64,000 bases of DNA from Sphingobium wenxiniae. Lineage in GTDB: Bacteria; Pseudomonadota; Alphaproteobacteria; Sphingomonadales; Sphingomonadaceae. Where the stretch lies: NCBI RefSeq assembly GCF_007830065.1, contig NZ_VLKK01000013.1, positions 1 through 64,000 of the forward strand. Direction: 5' to 3'. The translations under genes were made by a program, and so were the position numbers. Positions 26,891 through 36,741 of the stretch are shown here, piece by piece (within the stretch, counting starts at the first letter, position 1; each line of letters opens with the position of its first letter). The notes beneath the pieces were generated by a model. It was not told the origin of the DNA. It did not search any database and saw only the letters and a program-made list of their open reading frames with translations.

Positions 26891-29800
26891 TCAATAATCC
26901 TTCGAATAGCGCAGGTTTGCCGATGATCCTGCATTGGTTCCCGTCTTCGACAACAGGCTCAGCGTCTTGGACAGCGCGATCTCCAGTTGCGTCGCGGTGA
27001 AGCCCTTGGGGTCGGTAATCACCTCCACATAGACATTGTTGGAGATATGCTGCCCGACCGCCAGCGACGTGCCGCGCCCGGTCGCCTCGTCCCCACCGAC
27101 AATGCCGATGCGGTCGAGGCCGGAAGCGCCCTGCAACTTGCCCAGCGGATTGAGGCCCCCGCTGCCGCCGCGCAGGCCGTTCAGCGCCACCGCCAGTTGC
27201 ACCGCCTGCGTCGCCGACAGGTTCGCCACATTGCTGCCGAACAGGATGCGCGCCAATATCTCGTCCTGCGGCAAGGTCGGGTTGGATATGAAGCTGATGT
27301 CGGGCCGCTGCGCCGAGCCGTTGACCGCGATTCCCGCTGTGACGGCGTCGATCTTCGTTTCCGCGCGGATCGCCAGCGTCGGGTTCATCATCTCCCCTTC
27401 AAAGGTGATGACGCCCTGTTCCAGCTCGAACTGATGGCCCGAGAAGCTGTAGCGGCCCCGTATCACCTCGATCTTGCCGACCACGCGCGGATTGGCGGTG
27501 GTGCCGGTGACGCGCATGTTGGTTTTCCATTCGGAATCGAGGCCCATGCCGGTCACATAGATTTCATTGTCCGCCCGCACCCGGATATCGAGCTTCCAGT
27601 CCGCGGGCTTGGCCGCCGCCTGCCGCGCCGCAATGCGCTGGTCCAGGATATCCGTGCCCTCGCCCTTGCGCCGCACGCCTTGCAGTTGGCGGATGTCGGT
27701 GCCGCCCTGCCACGCCACGCGGTAGCGGGTTTCGGGCAGCGACAGGTCGCCCTTGATAAGCCCGCCATCGGCCGCGCTGTTGGTGATGGCGAGCGTGCCG
27801 CTGACGACGCTGGTGATGGCTTCGCTGCGGGCGAGGCGGGCGCGGTCCATCTTCACCGCGATGTTCATCGGGAAGCCGCTGTCCGCCGCCAGCCCCACCG
27901 TCCCGCTCGCCTGCACGGTGCCGTCGCCCGCCCGGCCGGAAAAATCCCTGATCTCCAGCCGGTCGTTGGTGAAGCGCCCGCCCAGCCGCATTTGCGTGAC
28001 CCGCGTGCCGAACGTCTCATTTTCATAGGTCAGCGCATTGGCGCGGACGAGGCCGTTGATGCGCGGATCGTTCACCCGGCCGCCAAAGTCCGCCGCCACC
28101 GCGATCGGTCCCGTCAGCCGCTGATCGGCCAGCCCCGCGAAGGAGAAGAGCACATCGGCAGGCCCGGCATAGCGGATGCCTCCGCCCAGCGGCGCGGCCA
28201 TCAGTTGCTCGGACCAGCTTGCGCCCGGTCCGGGCGGCGCCAGCGTTGCGATGAAGCGGCCCAGCGACGCATTGCCGCGGCGGATGACGCCGCGCAGGTC
28301 GCCGCCCGCCGCCGTCAGCTTGCCTTCGACATTCATCGCCACCGGATCGGACACGGCGGTCAGGCTGGAACGGCGGAAGTCGCTGATCGCCAGCCGCGTC
28401 GTCGCGATGGGGAAGGCGTTTCCTTCCTGCGCGAAGTCCAGCGTCCCCGTCGCCCGCCCGCCAATGCCGATGCCGGGGCTGAACATGTTGACGATGGCGA
28501 GGTCGAAATCCTTGAACCGCGCCTGCAACGCCGTGCGGTCGCCGAAACGGCCGGCCAGATCGACTTTCCCCTGCGGCAGCACCAGCGTCGCCGGTTCCAG
28601 TCTGTATCCACCCTGCTCGATGCGGATGATCGCGGGCTTGGCGAGGCGGAAGTCGACATTGCTCGCCTTGCCCTGCACCGCCACGGCATAGAGCGTGGGC
28701 CGCAGCGCCGCATTGACCGCTATGGAAAAGGGCACGCCGCTCGACCCGTCGGCGACAAGCTGCGCGCGGCCTCGTCCGCCCTGATAGTCGATCCTGGTTC
28801 GTGCCTTCCGCACGATATAGTCGCCATAGGCCGCGTTCGCCATTTGCACATCGGCCAAGATGCGGGGTTGGTCCGTCATCACCAGGGAGGCGCTGACGAG
28901 CGCGCGCCCGATCACCACATCGGCCTCGCCCGGCAGCTTCGCATTGCTGGCGGTGGCGTTCACGTCGACGCCCTGCGCCTCGCCGACCGCTGCCAGACGA
29001 ATGGCGCCGTTGATGCCCGATCCGTTCAGGGAAAGCTGGCCCGCGAACGGCCCTGCCTGCGTCTGGCGCAGTGTCCCCGCCATATCCACGCCCGCAAAGC
29101 GCGCCCTGGTCACGTCGATGGTGAGCGGTCCCTGCGCCGTGCGGATCAGCACATTGGCGAAGAAGGGGCCATAGTCAGACCCGCCCGTCGCCTCCAGCCG
29201 GTATCCCGCCGCCTCGCCGTTCAGCTTTGCTACCACATCGCGCAACTGCACGCCGACATTGGGCCGCGCCGCGCGCAGCACCGCCTGCGGCCGCTCCATC
29301 GTGCCGCGCACGGCCAGCGTCAGCGGCCCATATTGCTTCGACGCCGCCGCCGTGTCGAAGGTGATCGCGCCGTCCGTGTCATAGCTGCCGGAGCCGGACA
29401 GAATTCGGAAATTGGGCGCGGCGCCTTTGAGGCCCGCCAGCGTGAACTTGCCCTCCGGCGTCATGCCGATCCGCCCGCTCGCGACGGCGTTGCCGCCCAG
29501 GAAATCGCGCACCGACGCATTGTCCCATCGCGCGGTCCGCACGCCGAACTTGCCCGACAGGCCAAAGCCGCCCTTCGGCCCCGGCACCAGCTCCATGTCC
29601 GTGGTCAGGTTCACGATGCCGACGCCGTCGACCTTGTAATCATTGACCCGCCCCTTGAGCGCGCCGCGATAGATGGCGTTGTCGAGGTCGGCGAGGACAA
29701 TGGCCGTCGCGTCGATCCGGTTGCTGTTGATCTTGAGGTTGTCGCTGATGAGCTTTCCGCCTGCATAAGCGAAGTCGCCCTTCACGCGCAGATTTTCGAG

Positions 29801-31084
29801 CAGGCCCCCAGCGGCGGCGTTAAGGCCCGTCACCCGCCGCGCCGTGGCGCTCACCGGGATGCGGATGCGATCCGCGTCGATCACCGCCCGCCCGCTGGCC
29901 TTCAATCCTTCGATACCGGTTGCGTCGAAGGCGAGCATGGCCGCCGTGATGTCATAGTCGACAAAGGGCGTCGCCATCGGCCCGTCGAGAATGACGGAGG
30001 CGCGCACGTCCCGGCCCTTCACCTTTTCCATGATCGCGCCGGGCGTCAGCAGCGCCGCGTCGATCTTGAGCGCGCTGAACCGGCTCTTGCCCAGGTCGAT
30101 GAGGCCCTGCGCGTTCGCCGCCAGCGCAGGCGAACGCAATGTGCCTTTGAGGTTCACGCGCCGCTCGTTGAGGCCCGCGAACAGGTCCACGTCGAGGGCG
30201 GGAGTCGTCAGTCGGTCCACCGTCCCGGCAAAGACGAGGCCGGGCCGCAGCGGACCTTTGGCGGTGAAATTCCCATCCCGCGCCGCCAGTGCGATATTCG
30301 CAAGCTCGCCCTTGGGCGATGTCGCGACCAGCCGCCCGTCCCATGCCTGCCATGTGCCCTTGCCGTCGAGCGTCGCGGTGACGCCGTCGGTCAATCCCGT
30401 CATCGCCGCGATCACGCCGCCCTTGGGTGCGGTGAGCGTCCCCTTCATGGCGAGGCGGTTTTGCGCGGGCACGGCGTCCAGGCTCGCGGCCAGACGGTCG
30501 CCGCTGTCCACCACGGCATTGGCGGAAAGCTGCGCGCGCCCGTCCGCGATATGGGTCACGCCGTCGATGGCGATTTCCCGCTTCTGCCCGATGACGGGCT
30601 TGGCAAGGATGAACCGCGCCAGCTTCATCCGGTCCACGTCGATGTCGAGGTCCGGCAGGATCGGCGCGTTGGGATCGGTCGGCGTCTGGTTGAACTGCGG
30701 ACTGCGCGCCAGCACCACCAGCGGACTCTCCAGCAACTGCACGGAAATATGATTGTTGATGTAGCGGAACGGGCGCCACACCACATGCACTTGCGGACTG
30801 ACGGCGAACACGCCCTTGGGATCGCGCAGGACGAGGTCATGGATCACCATGTCGCTGTAGATCGACCCGTCGATCCGCCCGACCTCGATCGCCATGCCGG
30901 ATTCCATCTTGAGCGCGGCGATCTGGCGGATCAGGAATGTCTTGCCCGGCTGGGTATTGAGGAACAGCAAAAGTCCTACAGCCAGCACGGCCAGCGCCAC
31001 GACCAGGCCCGCCGCGCCGATGGCGATCTTCGCCCAGAGCGGACGTCCCGGACGGGCTGGGGGAGGGGGAGTATCGTCCGCCAT
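26891..31084 (-). CDS. tamB: Translocation and assembly module protein TamB
   Basis: A 1397-residue AsmA-like inner-membrane-anchored protein. One N-terminal membrane helix (AKIAIGAAGLVVALAVLAVGLLLF, split across residues 19-42) is followed by a very long repetitive beta-sheet region spanning the periplasm and the C-terminal DUF490/TamB domain (VVGKIEVIRGRYSFSGHQFEL, ILARILFGS, GRGTSLAVGQHISNNVYVEV). With TamA it supports outer-membrane protein assembly and phospholipid transport. The start overlaps the tamA stop (TGATG), so the pair is translationally coupled. Confidence 0.92.
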   Translation of the reverse strand: MADDTPPPPARPGRPLWAKIAIGAAGLVVALAVLAVGLLLFLNTQPGKTFLIRQIAALKMESGMAIEVGRIDGSIYSDMVIHDLVLRDPKGVFAVSPQVHVVWRPFRYINNHISVQLLESPLVVLARSPQFNQTPTDPNAPILPDLDIDVDRMKLARFILAKPVIGQKREIAIDGVTHIADGRAQLSANAVVDSGDRLAASLDAVPAQNRLAMKGTLTAPKGGVIAAMTGLTDGVTATLDGKGTWQAWDGRLVATSPKGELANIALAARDGNFTAKGPLRPGLVFAGTVDRLTTPALDVDLFAGLNERRVNLKGTLRSPALAANAQGLIDLGKSRFSALKIDAALLTPGAIMEKVKGRDVRASVILDGPMATPFVDYDITAAMLAFDATGIEGLKASGRAVIDADRIRIPVSATARRVTGLNAAAGGLLENLRVKGDFAYAGGKLISDNLKINSNRIDATAIVLADLDNAIYRGALKGRVNDYKVDGVGIVNLTTDMELVPGPKGGFGLSGKFGVRTARWDNASVRDFLGGNAVASGRIGMTPEGKFTLAGLKGAAPNFRILSGSGSYDTDGAITFDTAAASKQYGPLTLAVRGTMERPQAVLRAARPNVGVQLRDVVAKLNGEAAGYRLEATGGSDYGPFFANVLIRTAQGPLTIDVTRARFAGVDMAGTLRQTQAGPFAGQLSLNGSGINGAIRLAAVGEAQGVDVNATASNAKLPGEADVVIGRALVSASLVMTDQPRILADVQMANAAYGDYIVRKARTRIDYQGGRGRAQLVADGSSGVPFSIAVNAALRPTLYAVAVQGKASNVDFRLAKPAIIRIEQGGYRLEPATLVLPQGKVDLAGRFGDRTALQARFKDFDLAIVNMFSPGIGIGGRATGTLDFAQEGNAFPIATTRLAISDFRRSSLTAVSDPVAMNVEGKLTAAGGDLRGVIRRGNASLGRFIATLAPPGPGASWSEQLMAAPLGGGIRYAGPADVLFSFAGLADQRLTGPIAVAADFGGRVNDPRINGLVRANALTYENETFGTRVTQMRLGGRFTNDRLEIRDFSGRAGDGTVQASGTVGLAADSGFPMNIAVKMDRARLARSEAITSVVSGTLAITNSAADGGLIKGDLSLPETRYRVAWQGGTDIRQLQGVRRKGEGTDILDQRIAARQAAAKPADWKLDIRVRADNEIYVTGMGLDSEWKTNMRVTGTTANPRVVGKIEVIRGRYSFSGHQFELEQGVITFEGEMMNPTLAIRAETKIDAVTAGIAVNGSAQRPDISFISNPTLPQDEILARILFGSNVANLSATQAVQLAVALNGLRGGSGGLNPLGKLQGASGLDRIGIVGGDEATGRGTSLAVGQHISNNVYVEVITDPKGFTATQLEIALSKTLSLLSKTGTNAGSSANLRYSKDY

Positions 31085-33201
31085 CAGAATGCCTGCCCTA
31101 TGCCGATATAGAGGGCGAATTTGGATTCGCCCGGCTGCCGGTTGATCGGCATGGCGATATCCGCGCGGAACGGTCCGAAATTGGTGTAGAAGCGCCCGCC
31201 TATGCCGACGCCGTACCGAATGTCGGAGAATTTGGGCATGGCGCTTTCATAGACCTGCCCCGCGTCGACAAAGGCGACGATGCCGTAATTGCCGAACCGA
31301 TAGCGCCCCTCGACCGCGAACTCGTTCACGGACCGGCCGCCGACCGGATCGTTGTTCGCGTCCTTTGGCCCCAACTCCTGATAGCCATAGCCGCGCACCG
31401 ATCCGCCCCCGCCCGCATAGATGCGCCGTGACGGGGCGATGTCGTCGCGCGCCGCCCCGGTGATCGTGCCCACCCGCGTGCGCGCCGCGACCACCAGAGT
31501 GTCGGACACCGGGTAATAGCCCGCCAGATCGAAGGTCGCCCGGACATAGGGCGACACATTGCCCTGCAAGGAGGCTTCGGGCGACACGCGCAGATTGGCG
31601 CGGAATCCCTTGGTGGGATCGAGCAGGTCGTTCGACCGGTCATAGCCAAGCTGCATCGGCAATGCGCCGATGAAATAGGTCAGCCGCTTGGCGTCGCCCG
31701 TACTTTCGTCGACCGTGGTCTTTTCGTTCGAAAGCAGCACTTCGACGCCATAAGTATAAGTCCATCGCTTCTGGAAGATCGGCGTCGACTGGCGGGAGAT
31801 GCTGGCGTTGAGGCCCAGGGTGAAGGCTTCATAGGCGTCATATTTCTGGTGATTGACGTTGACGCCCGCCTGGAACGTCCGGTCGCGCTTGCCTGCGTTG
31901 GACCGGCGGAAGGTGCCCGATACGCCCTGTTCCTGCGTCCCCGCGATCACCCCGCCGATCAGCGCGCCTTCGGGCGGGAAGAGATTGCGGTGCGTCCATG
32001 TCCCTTCGGCCCGGAACCCCTGCCCGGTGCCATAGCCCAGCTCGCCCGCCAGCGTGCGCGGCGGCCCGGCTTCCTGCTCGACATGCAGGTCGACATATTC
32101 CGTGCCGTCCGGTCCCGGCGCGCCGGTCTGCACCGGATCGACGGCGACGCTGGAAAACAGCCCCGTCGCCACCAGCGCGCGGCGCAGGTCGTCCACCTTG
32201 CGGCTGTCGTAAAGCTCGTCCGGCTTGAAGCGGCTGATGACTTTCATATGATCCGCGCCGAACGCCTGCTTCCTTCCGCTGGTGGTGATGCCCCGGAAGG
32301 AGCCGCGCGGTCCTGTTTCGACCGGCAGCGTATAGTCGCCCGTCACGGTGGCGGGATCGAGCAAGATATCGCGGTCCCCGACCTTCACGAAGGGATAGCC
32401 GTTCTCCGGCAGCTTGAGCGCGACATTGGCCTCCGCGCCCTCCACCTGCGCCGCCACGATATAATCGCCGGTCTTGAGCGGCAGGCTGTCGCGGATCAGG
32501 CCCGGCGGCACGGTCGGCCCCGCGTTGATGACGATGTCGCCGATCCGGTATCTTTTCCCCGGCGTCACCGAAACCACCGCCTTCAGCGCGCCGTCGCCCG
32601 ACTGTTCCAGCGAGGACAGCGCCGTTCCGTCATAATAGCCCTCCGAATAGAGCAGCCGCACGGCGAGCGCCTCATCCTCCTGCGCGCGGGCCTGCACCAT
32701 GGCGGCGGTGTCCGCCTTGCCCTTGCCGTCGACCAGGGCGGAGGCTTCCCGAAATTCGTCTTCCAGTCCGGTGCCGTCGAAACCCTCCACCGAAAACGCA
32801 TAATGCACGGCGGGCAGCTTTTCGTCGGGAACATCTTCGGCGACCTGCGCGGGCACCGTCACGCTGTCGAGCGCGGGCAGGGGCTGGGCCAGTTCCGCGT
32901 CGGCGGCCGGCTCGGTGGCGGGCGGCAATTCGCCGGGCGTTGCGGCGCTCTGCGGCATCTGCTGATCCAGCCAGCTGTCGACGGACGGCAGCGGCGATGC
33001 GGCGTCCGATGGCGCGTCGCCCAGAGGGGGCAGGCGCTGTTCGAACTGGTCGTCTGGCAGGATCGGCTTTTCAGGCTCGGGCGCGGGCTGGTCTACATTG
33101 GCGAGAGGCGGTGTCTGGGCCATCAGAGCGGGTGGGCACGCCGCGATCATAGCCATGCCGATGGCATGCCCCATCCCGGTTCTGCGCCTGTCGCCCGTCA
33201 A
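31084..33201 (-). CDS. tamA: Outer-membrane assembly protein TamA (BamA/Omp85 family)
   Basis: A 705-residue Omp85 protein: signal peptide (IGMAMIAACPPALMAQ), an unusual proline/acid-rich linker of about 90 residues (roughly 30-120), POTRA repeats (VHYAFSVEGFDGTGLEDEF, VSVTPGKRYRIGDIVI, FKPDELYDSRKVDDLRRAL), then a 16-strand barrel with the lid-lock motif region (RIYAGGGGSVRGYGYQ) and the terminal IGIGQAF. The VRGY motif is the Omp85 signature. Partner TamB is encoded immediately downstream. Start ATG 33201; ATG at residue 10 is an alternative. Confidence 0.92.
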   Translation of the reverse strand: MTGDRRRTGMGHAIGMAMIAACPPALMAQTPPLANVDQPAPEPEKPILPDDQFEQRLPPLGDAPSDAASPLPSVDSWLDQQMPQSAATPGELPPATEPAADAELAQPLPALDSVTVPAQVAEDVPDEKLPAVHYAFSVEGFDGTGLEDEFREASALVDGKGKADTAAMVQARAQEDEALAVRLLYSEGYYDGTALSSLEQSGDGALKAVVSVTPGKRYRIGDIVINAGPTVPPGLIRDSLPLKTGDYIVAAQVEGAEANVALKLPENGYPFVKVGDRDILLDPATVTGDYTLPVETGPRGSFRGITTSGRKQAFGADHMKVISRFKPDELYDSRKVDDLRRALVATGLFSSVAVDPVQTGAPGPDGTEYVDLHVEQEAGPPRTLAGELGYGTGQGFRAEGTWTHRNLFPPEGALIGGVIAGTQEQGVSGTFRRSNAGKRDRTFQAGVNVNHQKYDAYEAFTLGLNASISRQSTPIFQKRWTYTYGVEVLLSNEKTTVDESTGDAKRLTYFIGALPMQLGYDRSNDLLDPTKGFRANLRVSPEASLQGNVSPYVRATFDLAGYYPVSDTLVVAARTRVGTITGAARDDIAPSRRIYAGGGGSVRGYGYQELGPKDANNDPVGGRSVNEFAVEGRYRFGNYGIVAFVDAGQVYESAMPKFSDIRYGVGIGGRFYTNFGPFRADIAMPINRQPGESKFALYIGIGQAF

Positions 33202-33337
33202 TCTTTTGCCCCTTTCATGCCCGCTCTTTCACAGGAGCGTGGAATTGACAATACGCTCAATGTCTTGCGCAGGTTCCAAACCCGTTACGATCGACGGCGC
33301 GCTTCCCTCGGCGGCGGGACGGGTCTACAGCCGTGCC

Positions 33338-35104
33338 ATGACGATCGCGCTGAACATCTCCCGCTCCATATCGGGCCAACCCTGGCGCTGGCGCGGGCAG
33401 GGGGCGGATGCCCGCGATCCCGGTTATCGCCCCGACGATCTGGTGACGCAATTGCTGCTGGCACGCGGCTGTCCGCGTGAGGCGGTGGAGGCGCACCGCA
33501 ATCCCACCATCCGCCATTTCATGCCCGACCCCAGCCTGTTCCGCGACATGGATGCCGCCGCCGACCGGCTTGCCGACGCCGTGCAGAGCCAGGAGGATGT
33601 CCGCATCTTTGGCGATTATGACGTGGACGGCGCGACCAGCGCGGCGCTGCTGATCCGGCTATTGCGTGATCTGGGACTGAACGCGAAACCCTATATCCCT
33701 GATCGCCTGATGGAAGGCTATGGTCCATCGGGCGAGGCGCTGGTGCGGCTGGCGGGAGAGGGCGCGAGCCTGATCGTCACCGTCGATTGCGGCGCGCAGG
33801 CTTTCGACGCGTTGCTGCAAGCGAAGCAGGCCGGCGTCGATGTGGTCGTGGTCGATCATCACAAATGCGCCGCCGCGCTTCCCGAAGCCTTCGCGCTGGT
33901 CAACCCCAACCGCCTCGATGAAGCGGATGAAGCCGCCGCGCATGGCCATCTGGCGGCGGTGGGCGTGGCCTTCCTGCTGGGCGCGGCGCTGGTGCGGACG
34001 TTGCGCGCGCGCGGATGGTTCGCGGCGCGATCCGAACCGCCGCTCATGGAATTGCTCGACATCGTGGCGCTGGGCACCGTCGCCGATGTGGCGCAGCTCA
34101 AGGGGCTGAACCGGGCCTTTGTGGCGCAGGGACTGAAGGTCATGGCGAAGCGGCGCAATATCGGCCTTGCCGCGCTGATGGACGCCAGCCGCCTTAGCCG
34201 CGCGCCGCTGTGCCATGATCTCGGCTTCGCGCTGGGGCCGCGCATCAATGCGGGCGGGCGCGTGGGCAAGGCGGATCTGGGCGTGCGCCTGCTGACGACC
34301 GAGGATCCGCTGGAAGCCGCCCGCATCGCCGCCGAACTCGACCGTCTCAACGAAGAGCGGCGCGCCATTGAATCGCTGGTGCAGGAACAGGCGGAGGCGT
34401 TGCTGGAGGCGCAGGGCAACCGTGCGGTTGCCCTGGTTTCCGGCGCGGGCTGGCATCCCGGCGTCATCGGCATCGTGGCGGGCCGCCTCAAGGAGAAAGC
34501 GGGGCGTCCCGCCATCGTCATCGCCCTCGACGAAGACGGCCTCGGCAAGGGGTCGGGCCGATCCATATCCGGCGTCGACCTGGGCGCCGCCGTCCTCGCC
34601 GCCAAGGACGGCGGCCTGCTGGTCGCCGGCGGGGGCCATGCCATGGCGGCGGGCCTGACCGTTGCGGCGGAAAAGCTGGATGCGCTGATCGATTTCCTCG
34701 ACGACCGCCTTTCCGCCGCCGTGGCCCGTTCCCGCGACGACCGCGCCCTGATGATAGACGCCGTGCTCGCGCCTGCCGGGGTCAATCCCGATTTCGTCGC
34801 GGCGATGGAAGCCGGCGGTCCCTATGGGGCGGGCTGGCCCGCGCCGCTCATCGCGTCCGGGCCGATGCGAGTCATCAAGGCGGATGTGGTCGGCAACGGC
34901 CATTTGCGCGCCATCATGGCGGGCGACGATGGCCGGTCGATCAAGACCATCGCCTTCCGCAAGGCCGAAACGGAACTGGGGCAGGCCATTCTCGCAGCGC
35001 CCAGGGATCGGCGGCTTTGGGTGGCTGGCCGGGCGAAGATCGACGATTGGGGCGCGCGCCCCGCCGCCGAACTCCATCTGGAAGACGCCGCCTGGGCCGA
35101 TTGA
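33338..35104 (+). CDS. recJ: Single-stranded-DNA-specific exonuclease RecJ
   Basis: A 588-residue 5'-3' exonuclease used in RecF-pathway recombination and mismatch repair. DHH motifs are clear: FGDYDVDGATSAALL (motif I), VDCG (II), VVDHHKC (III), and a later LGTVADVAQLKGLNR; the DHHA1 domain has GWHPGVIGIVAGRLKEK and GGGHAMAAGLTV. ATG 33338 starts the conserved part; the open frame further upstream lies in the divergent promoter region shared with tamA. A tRNA-Glu follows 99 bases downstream. Confidence 0.93.
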   Translation: MTIALNISRSISGQPWRWRGQGADARDPGYRPDDLVTQLLLARGCPREAVEAHRNPTIRHFMPDPSLFRDMDAAADRLADAVQSQEDVRIFGDYDVDGATSAALLIRLLRDLGLNAKPYIPDRLMEGYGPSGEALVRLAGEGASLIVTVDCGAQAFDALLQAKQAGVDVVVVDHHKCAAALPEAFALVNPNRLDEADEAAAHGHLAAVGVAFLLGAALVRTLRARGWFAARSEPPLMELLDIVALGTVADVAQLKGLNRAFVAQGLKVMAKRRNIGLAALMDASRLSRAPLCHDLGFALGPRINAGGRVGKADLGVRLLTTEDPLEAARIAAELDRLNEERRAIESLVQEQAEALLEAQGNRAVALVSGAGWHPGVIGIVAGRLKEKAGRPAIVIALDEDGLGKGSGRSISGVDLGAAVLAAKDGGLLVAGGGHAMAAGLTVAAEKLDALIDFLDDRLSAAVARSRDDRALMIDAVLAPAGVNPDFVAAMEAGGPYGAGWPAPLIASGPMRVIKADVVGNGHLRAIMAGDDGRSIKTIAFRKAETELGQAILAAPRDRRLWVAGRAKIDDWGARPAAELHLEDAAWAD

Positions 35105-35203
35105 AACAAAGCTGCATTTTCATCGCGCAAGGGGCTTGACCGCCGCGAAGCCAGCCCCTAATGCCCGCCTCGCTTCACAGCGCCGCCACGCGGCGCTGCA
35201 TGT

Positions 35204-35279
35204 GGCCCCTTCGTCTAGCGGTCTAGGACGCGGCCCTTTCACGGCTGAAACACGGGTTCGATTCCCGTAGGGGTCACCA
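35204..35279 (+). tRNA. tRNA-Glu (anticodon UUC)
   Basis: A 76-base cloverleaf. The acceptor arm GGCCCCT pairs with AGGGGTC (one G-U), the D arm is tcgtctagcggtctagga, the anticodon loop is ccTTTCAc within gcggccctttcacggc, the T arm is cgggttcgattcccg, and CCA is encoded (35277-35279). Confidence 0.96.
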
Positions 35280-35282
35280 GTC

Positions 35283-35305
35283 ATGCGATTTATCGCATTG
35301 ATTTT
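35283..35305 (+). terminator. Hairpin after tRNA-Glu
   Basis: ATGCGAT / ATCGCAT palindrome followed by tgatttt, four bases after the tRNA. A short stem, so a weak intrinsic terminator at best. Confidence 0.4.
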
Positions 35306-35605
35306 GCGCGGTGAATCGCGCATTATTGCTTCATCAACGAACGTTCCCATATCCTGCGTCGGCATCGCTCGCGGCCAATCAATGCCGGGTTCTTCGATGC
35401 TTACGCCTGTTCGTTTTTGGATGGTCTAACCAGAATCGCCGGATTCAAACTGACGGCTTCTCTCGCGGCTCCCAGCCCCAACGTCAAAGTACCTATTGCA
35501 AGGGGAGCAAAAGGGCATCTCACGAACAAAGGCGGGCGCCCTGTCCGGCCGCCCGCCGTTCGTCACTATGCTAGCGAAGGGGCCGACCGCCAAGGCGGGC
35601 CCGGA
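35306..35605. other. Intergenic region with terminator for the phosphatase gene
   Basis: No gene seen. Near its right end, ggcgggcg ... cgcccgcc (about 35530-35557) forms a GC-rich stem which, read on the minus strand, is followed by a T-rich tttgttcg and so terminates the phosphatase transcript. No integrase or att-like duplication was noticed beside the tRNA. Confidence 0.5.
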
Positions 35606-36670
35606 TCATTCCAGATAGGTGCGGCGCAGGGCCGCGATATCGACTTTGCTGACGCCGGCTTCCTTTTCCAGATAGGCGTCGACCGACCCGTATTTCGCGT
35701 CGATCTCCTCAAAGGCGCCGGTCAGGAAGGGGCGTCCGTCCGCCTCTTGCAGCGGCTGGGGCATGGCGGCCTTGGGATCGTCCTGGAAGCGGGCGAACAT
35801 CATCGCGACCGGGTTATTCGCGTACACTGTCGTATCGATGCGCGGCATTTCATATTTGGGCTGCCGGTAGCGGGTCGACAGGGCATAGTCGCGCAGGATG
35901 GTTTCGCGCGGCACGCCCAGCGACGACAGGATCATGGCGGTGACGAAGCCCGTCCGATCCTGCCCCGCCGAGCAATTATATTCCAGCGGTCCTTCCTGCC
36001 GCTTGAGCATCCCGAAGATGATCCGCAGTTGCGGCGCCAGCATCGCGGGAAAGTTGCGATAGAGGTTCGCGCCGTTCTGCGGCGTCTTGCCCATGCCCGC
36101 GGCCAGCGCCGACATGGAATAGCCCACCGCCGAATAGGGCACGCCGTCGATCTTCGTCGGCGCGAGCACCCGTTCCTCGTCCGAACGCAGGTCGACCAGA
36201 TTGCGGAGGCCCAGCGATTGCACCTGGGCAAGGTCGGCGGCGGTCAGCATCGCCGATCCGCCCGCGCGATAGATCATGCCCCAGCGGATGGTCTTGCCGT
36301 CCGCCGCCCCATAGCCGCCAAGGTCGCGGAAATTCGACCCCTGCTCCAGGTGCAGCACCCTTTCCGCCACGCGCACGACGCTCCGGTCCCTGGAATCGCG
36401 CAGCAGCACATAGGGACGGGCAATGCCATCGGTCATGAATTCGGCGCGGCCATCGTCATCTTTCGCGGAGATGAGCTTCGCCGAGGCGATATCCCCATCC
36501 ATCCGGTCGCTGAGATAGACATCGACCGGGTCCTTCGCCTGCCACGTCACCAGCAGCCGGTCGGCCGCCACGCGCTCCGCCGCCGCATTATCGGCCCGGG
36601 CGAAGGCGGACCCGGCGATGACGAGCGTCATGCCCGACAGCAGGAGGGCGGCGGTTTTCTTCATTGACAT
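35606..36670 (-). CDS. Secreted tyrosine-phosphatase-type (PTP/DSP fold) phosphatase
   Basis: A 354-residue exported phosphatase. A signal peptide (ALLLSGMTLVIAGSAFARA) is followed by a small beta domain and then a Y_phosphatase3 domain with NFRDLGGYG at 113-121 and the catalytic P-loop CSAGQDRTG (C233, R239). It would remove phosphate from tyrosine, lipid or inositol phosphates in the periplasm; substrate unknown. It lies 71 bases downstream of a TonB receptor on the same strand, so probably processes what the receptor imports or releases phosphate for uptake. Start ATG 36670 has agga just upstream. Confidence 0.85.
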   Translation of the reverse strand: MSMKKTAALLLSGMTLVIAGSAFARADNAAAERVAADRLLVTWQAKDPVDVYLSDRMDGDIASAKLISAKDDDGRAEFMTDGIARPYVLLRDSRDRSVVRVAERVLHLEQGSNFRDLGGYGAADGKTIRWGMIYRAGGSAMLTAADLAQVQSLGLRNLVDLRSDEERVLAPTKIDGVPYSAVGYSMSALAAGMGKTPQNGANLYRNFPAMLAPQLRIIFGMLKRQEGPLEYNCSAGQDRTGFVTAMILSSLGVPRETILRDYALSTRYRQPKYEMPRIDTTVYANNPVAMMFARFQDDPKAAMPQPLQEADGRPFLTGAFEEIDAKYGSVDAYLEKEAGVSKVDIAALRRTYLE

Positions 36671-36741
36671 ATTATGTTCCTCGTCTCGCGGATCGTTGCC
36701 CCGGAAAAGCGCCAGTCCAGCACGTTCCGAGTCTGTCGTCA

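Noticed and set aside
26987-31111. 1374-codon plus-strand open frame
   Set aside because: Antisense shadow of tamB with Arg/His-rich low-similarity translation.
35204-35605. tRNA-Glu as a phage or island attachment site
   Set aside because: No integrase, no repeated tRNA 3' end and normal host genes on both sides.
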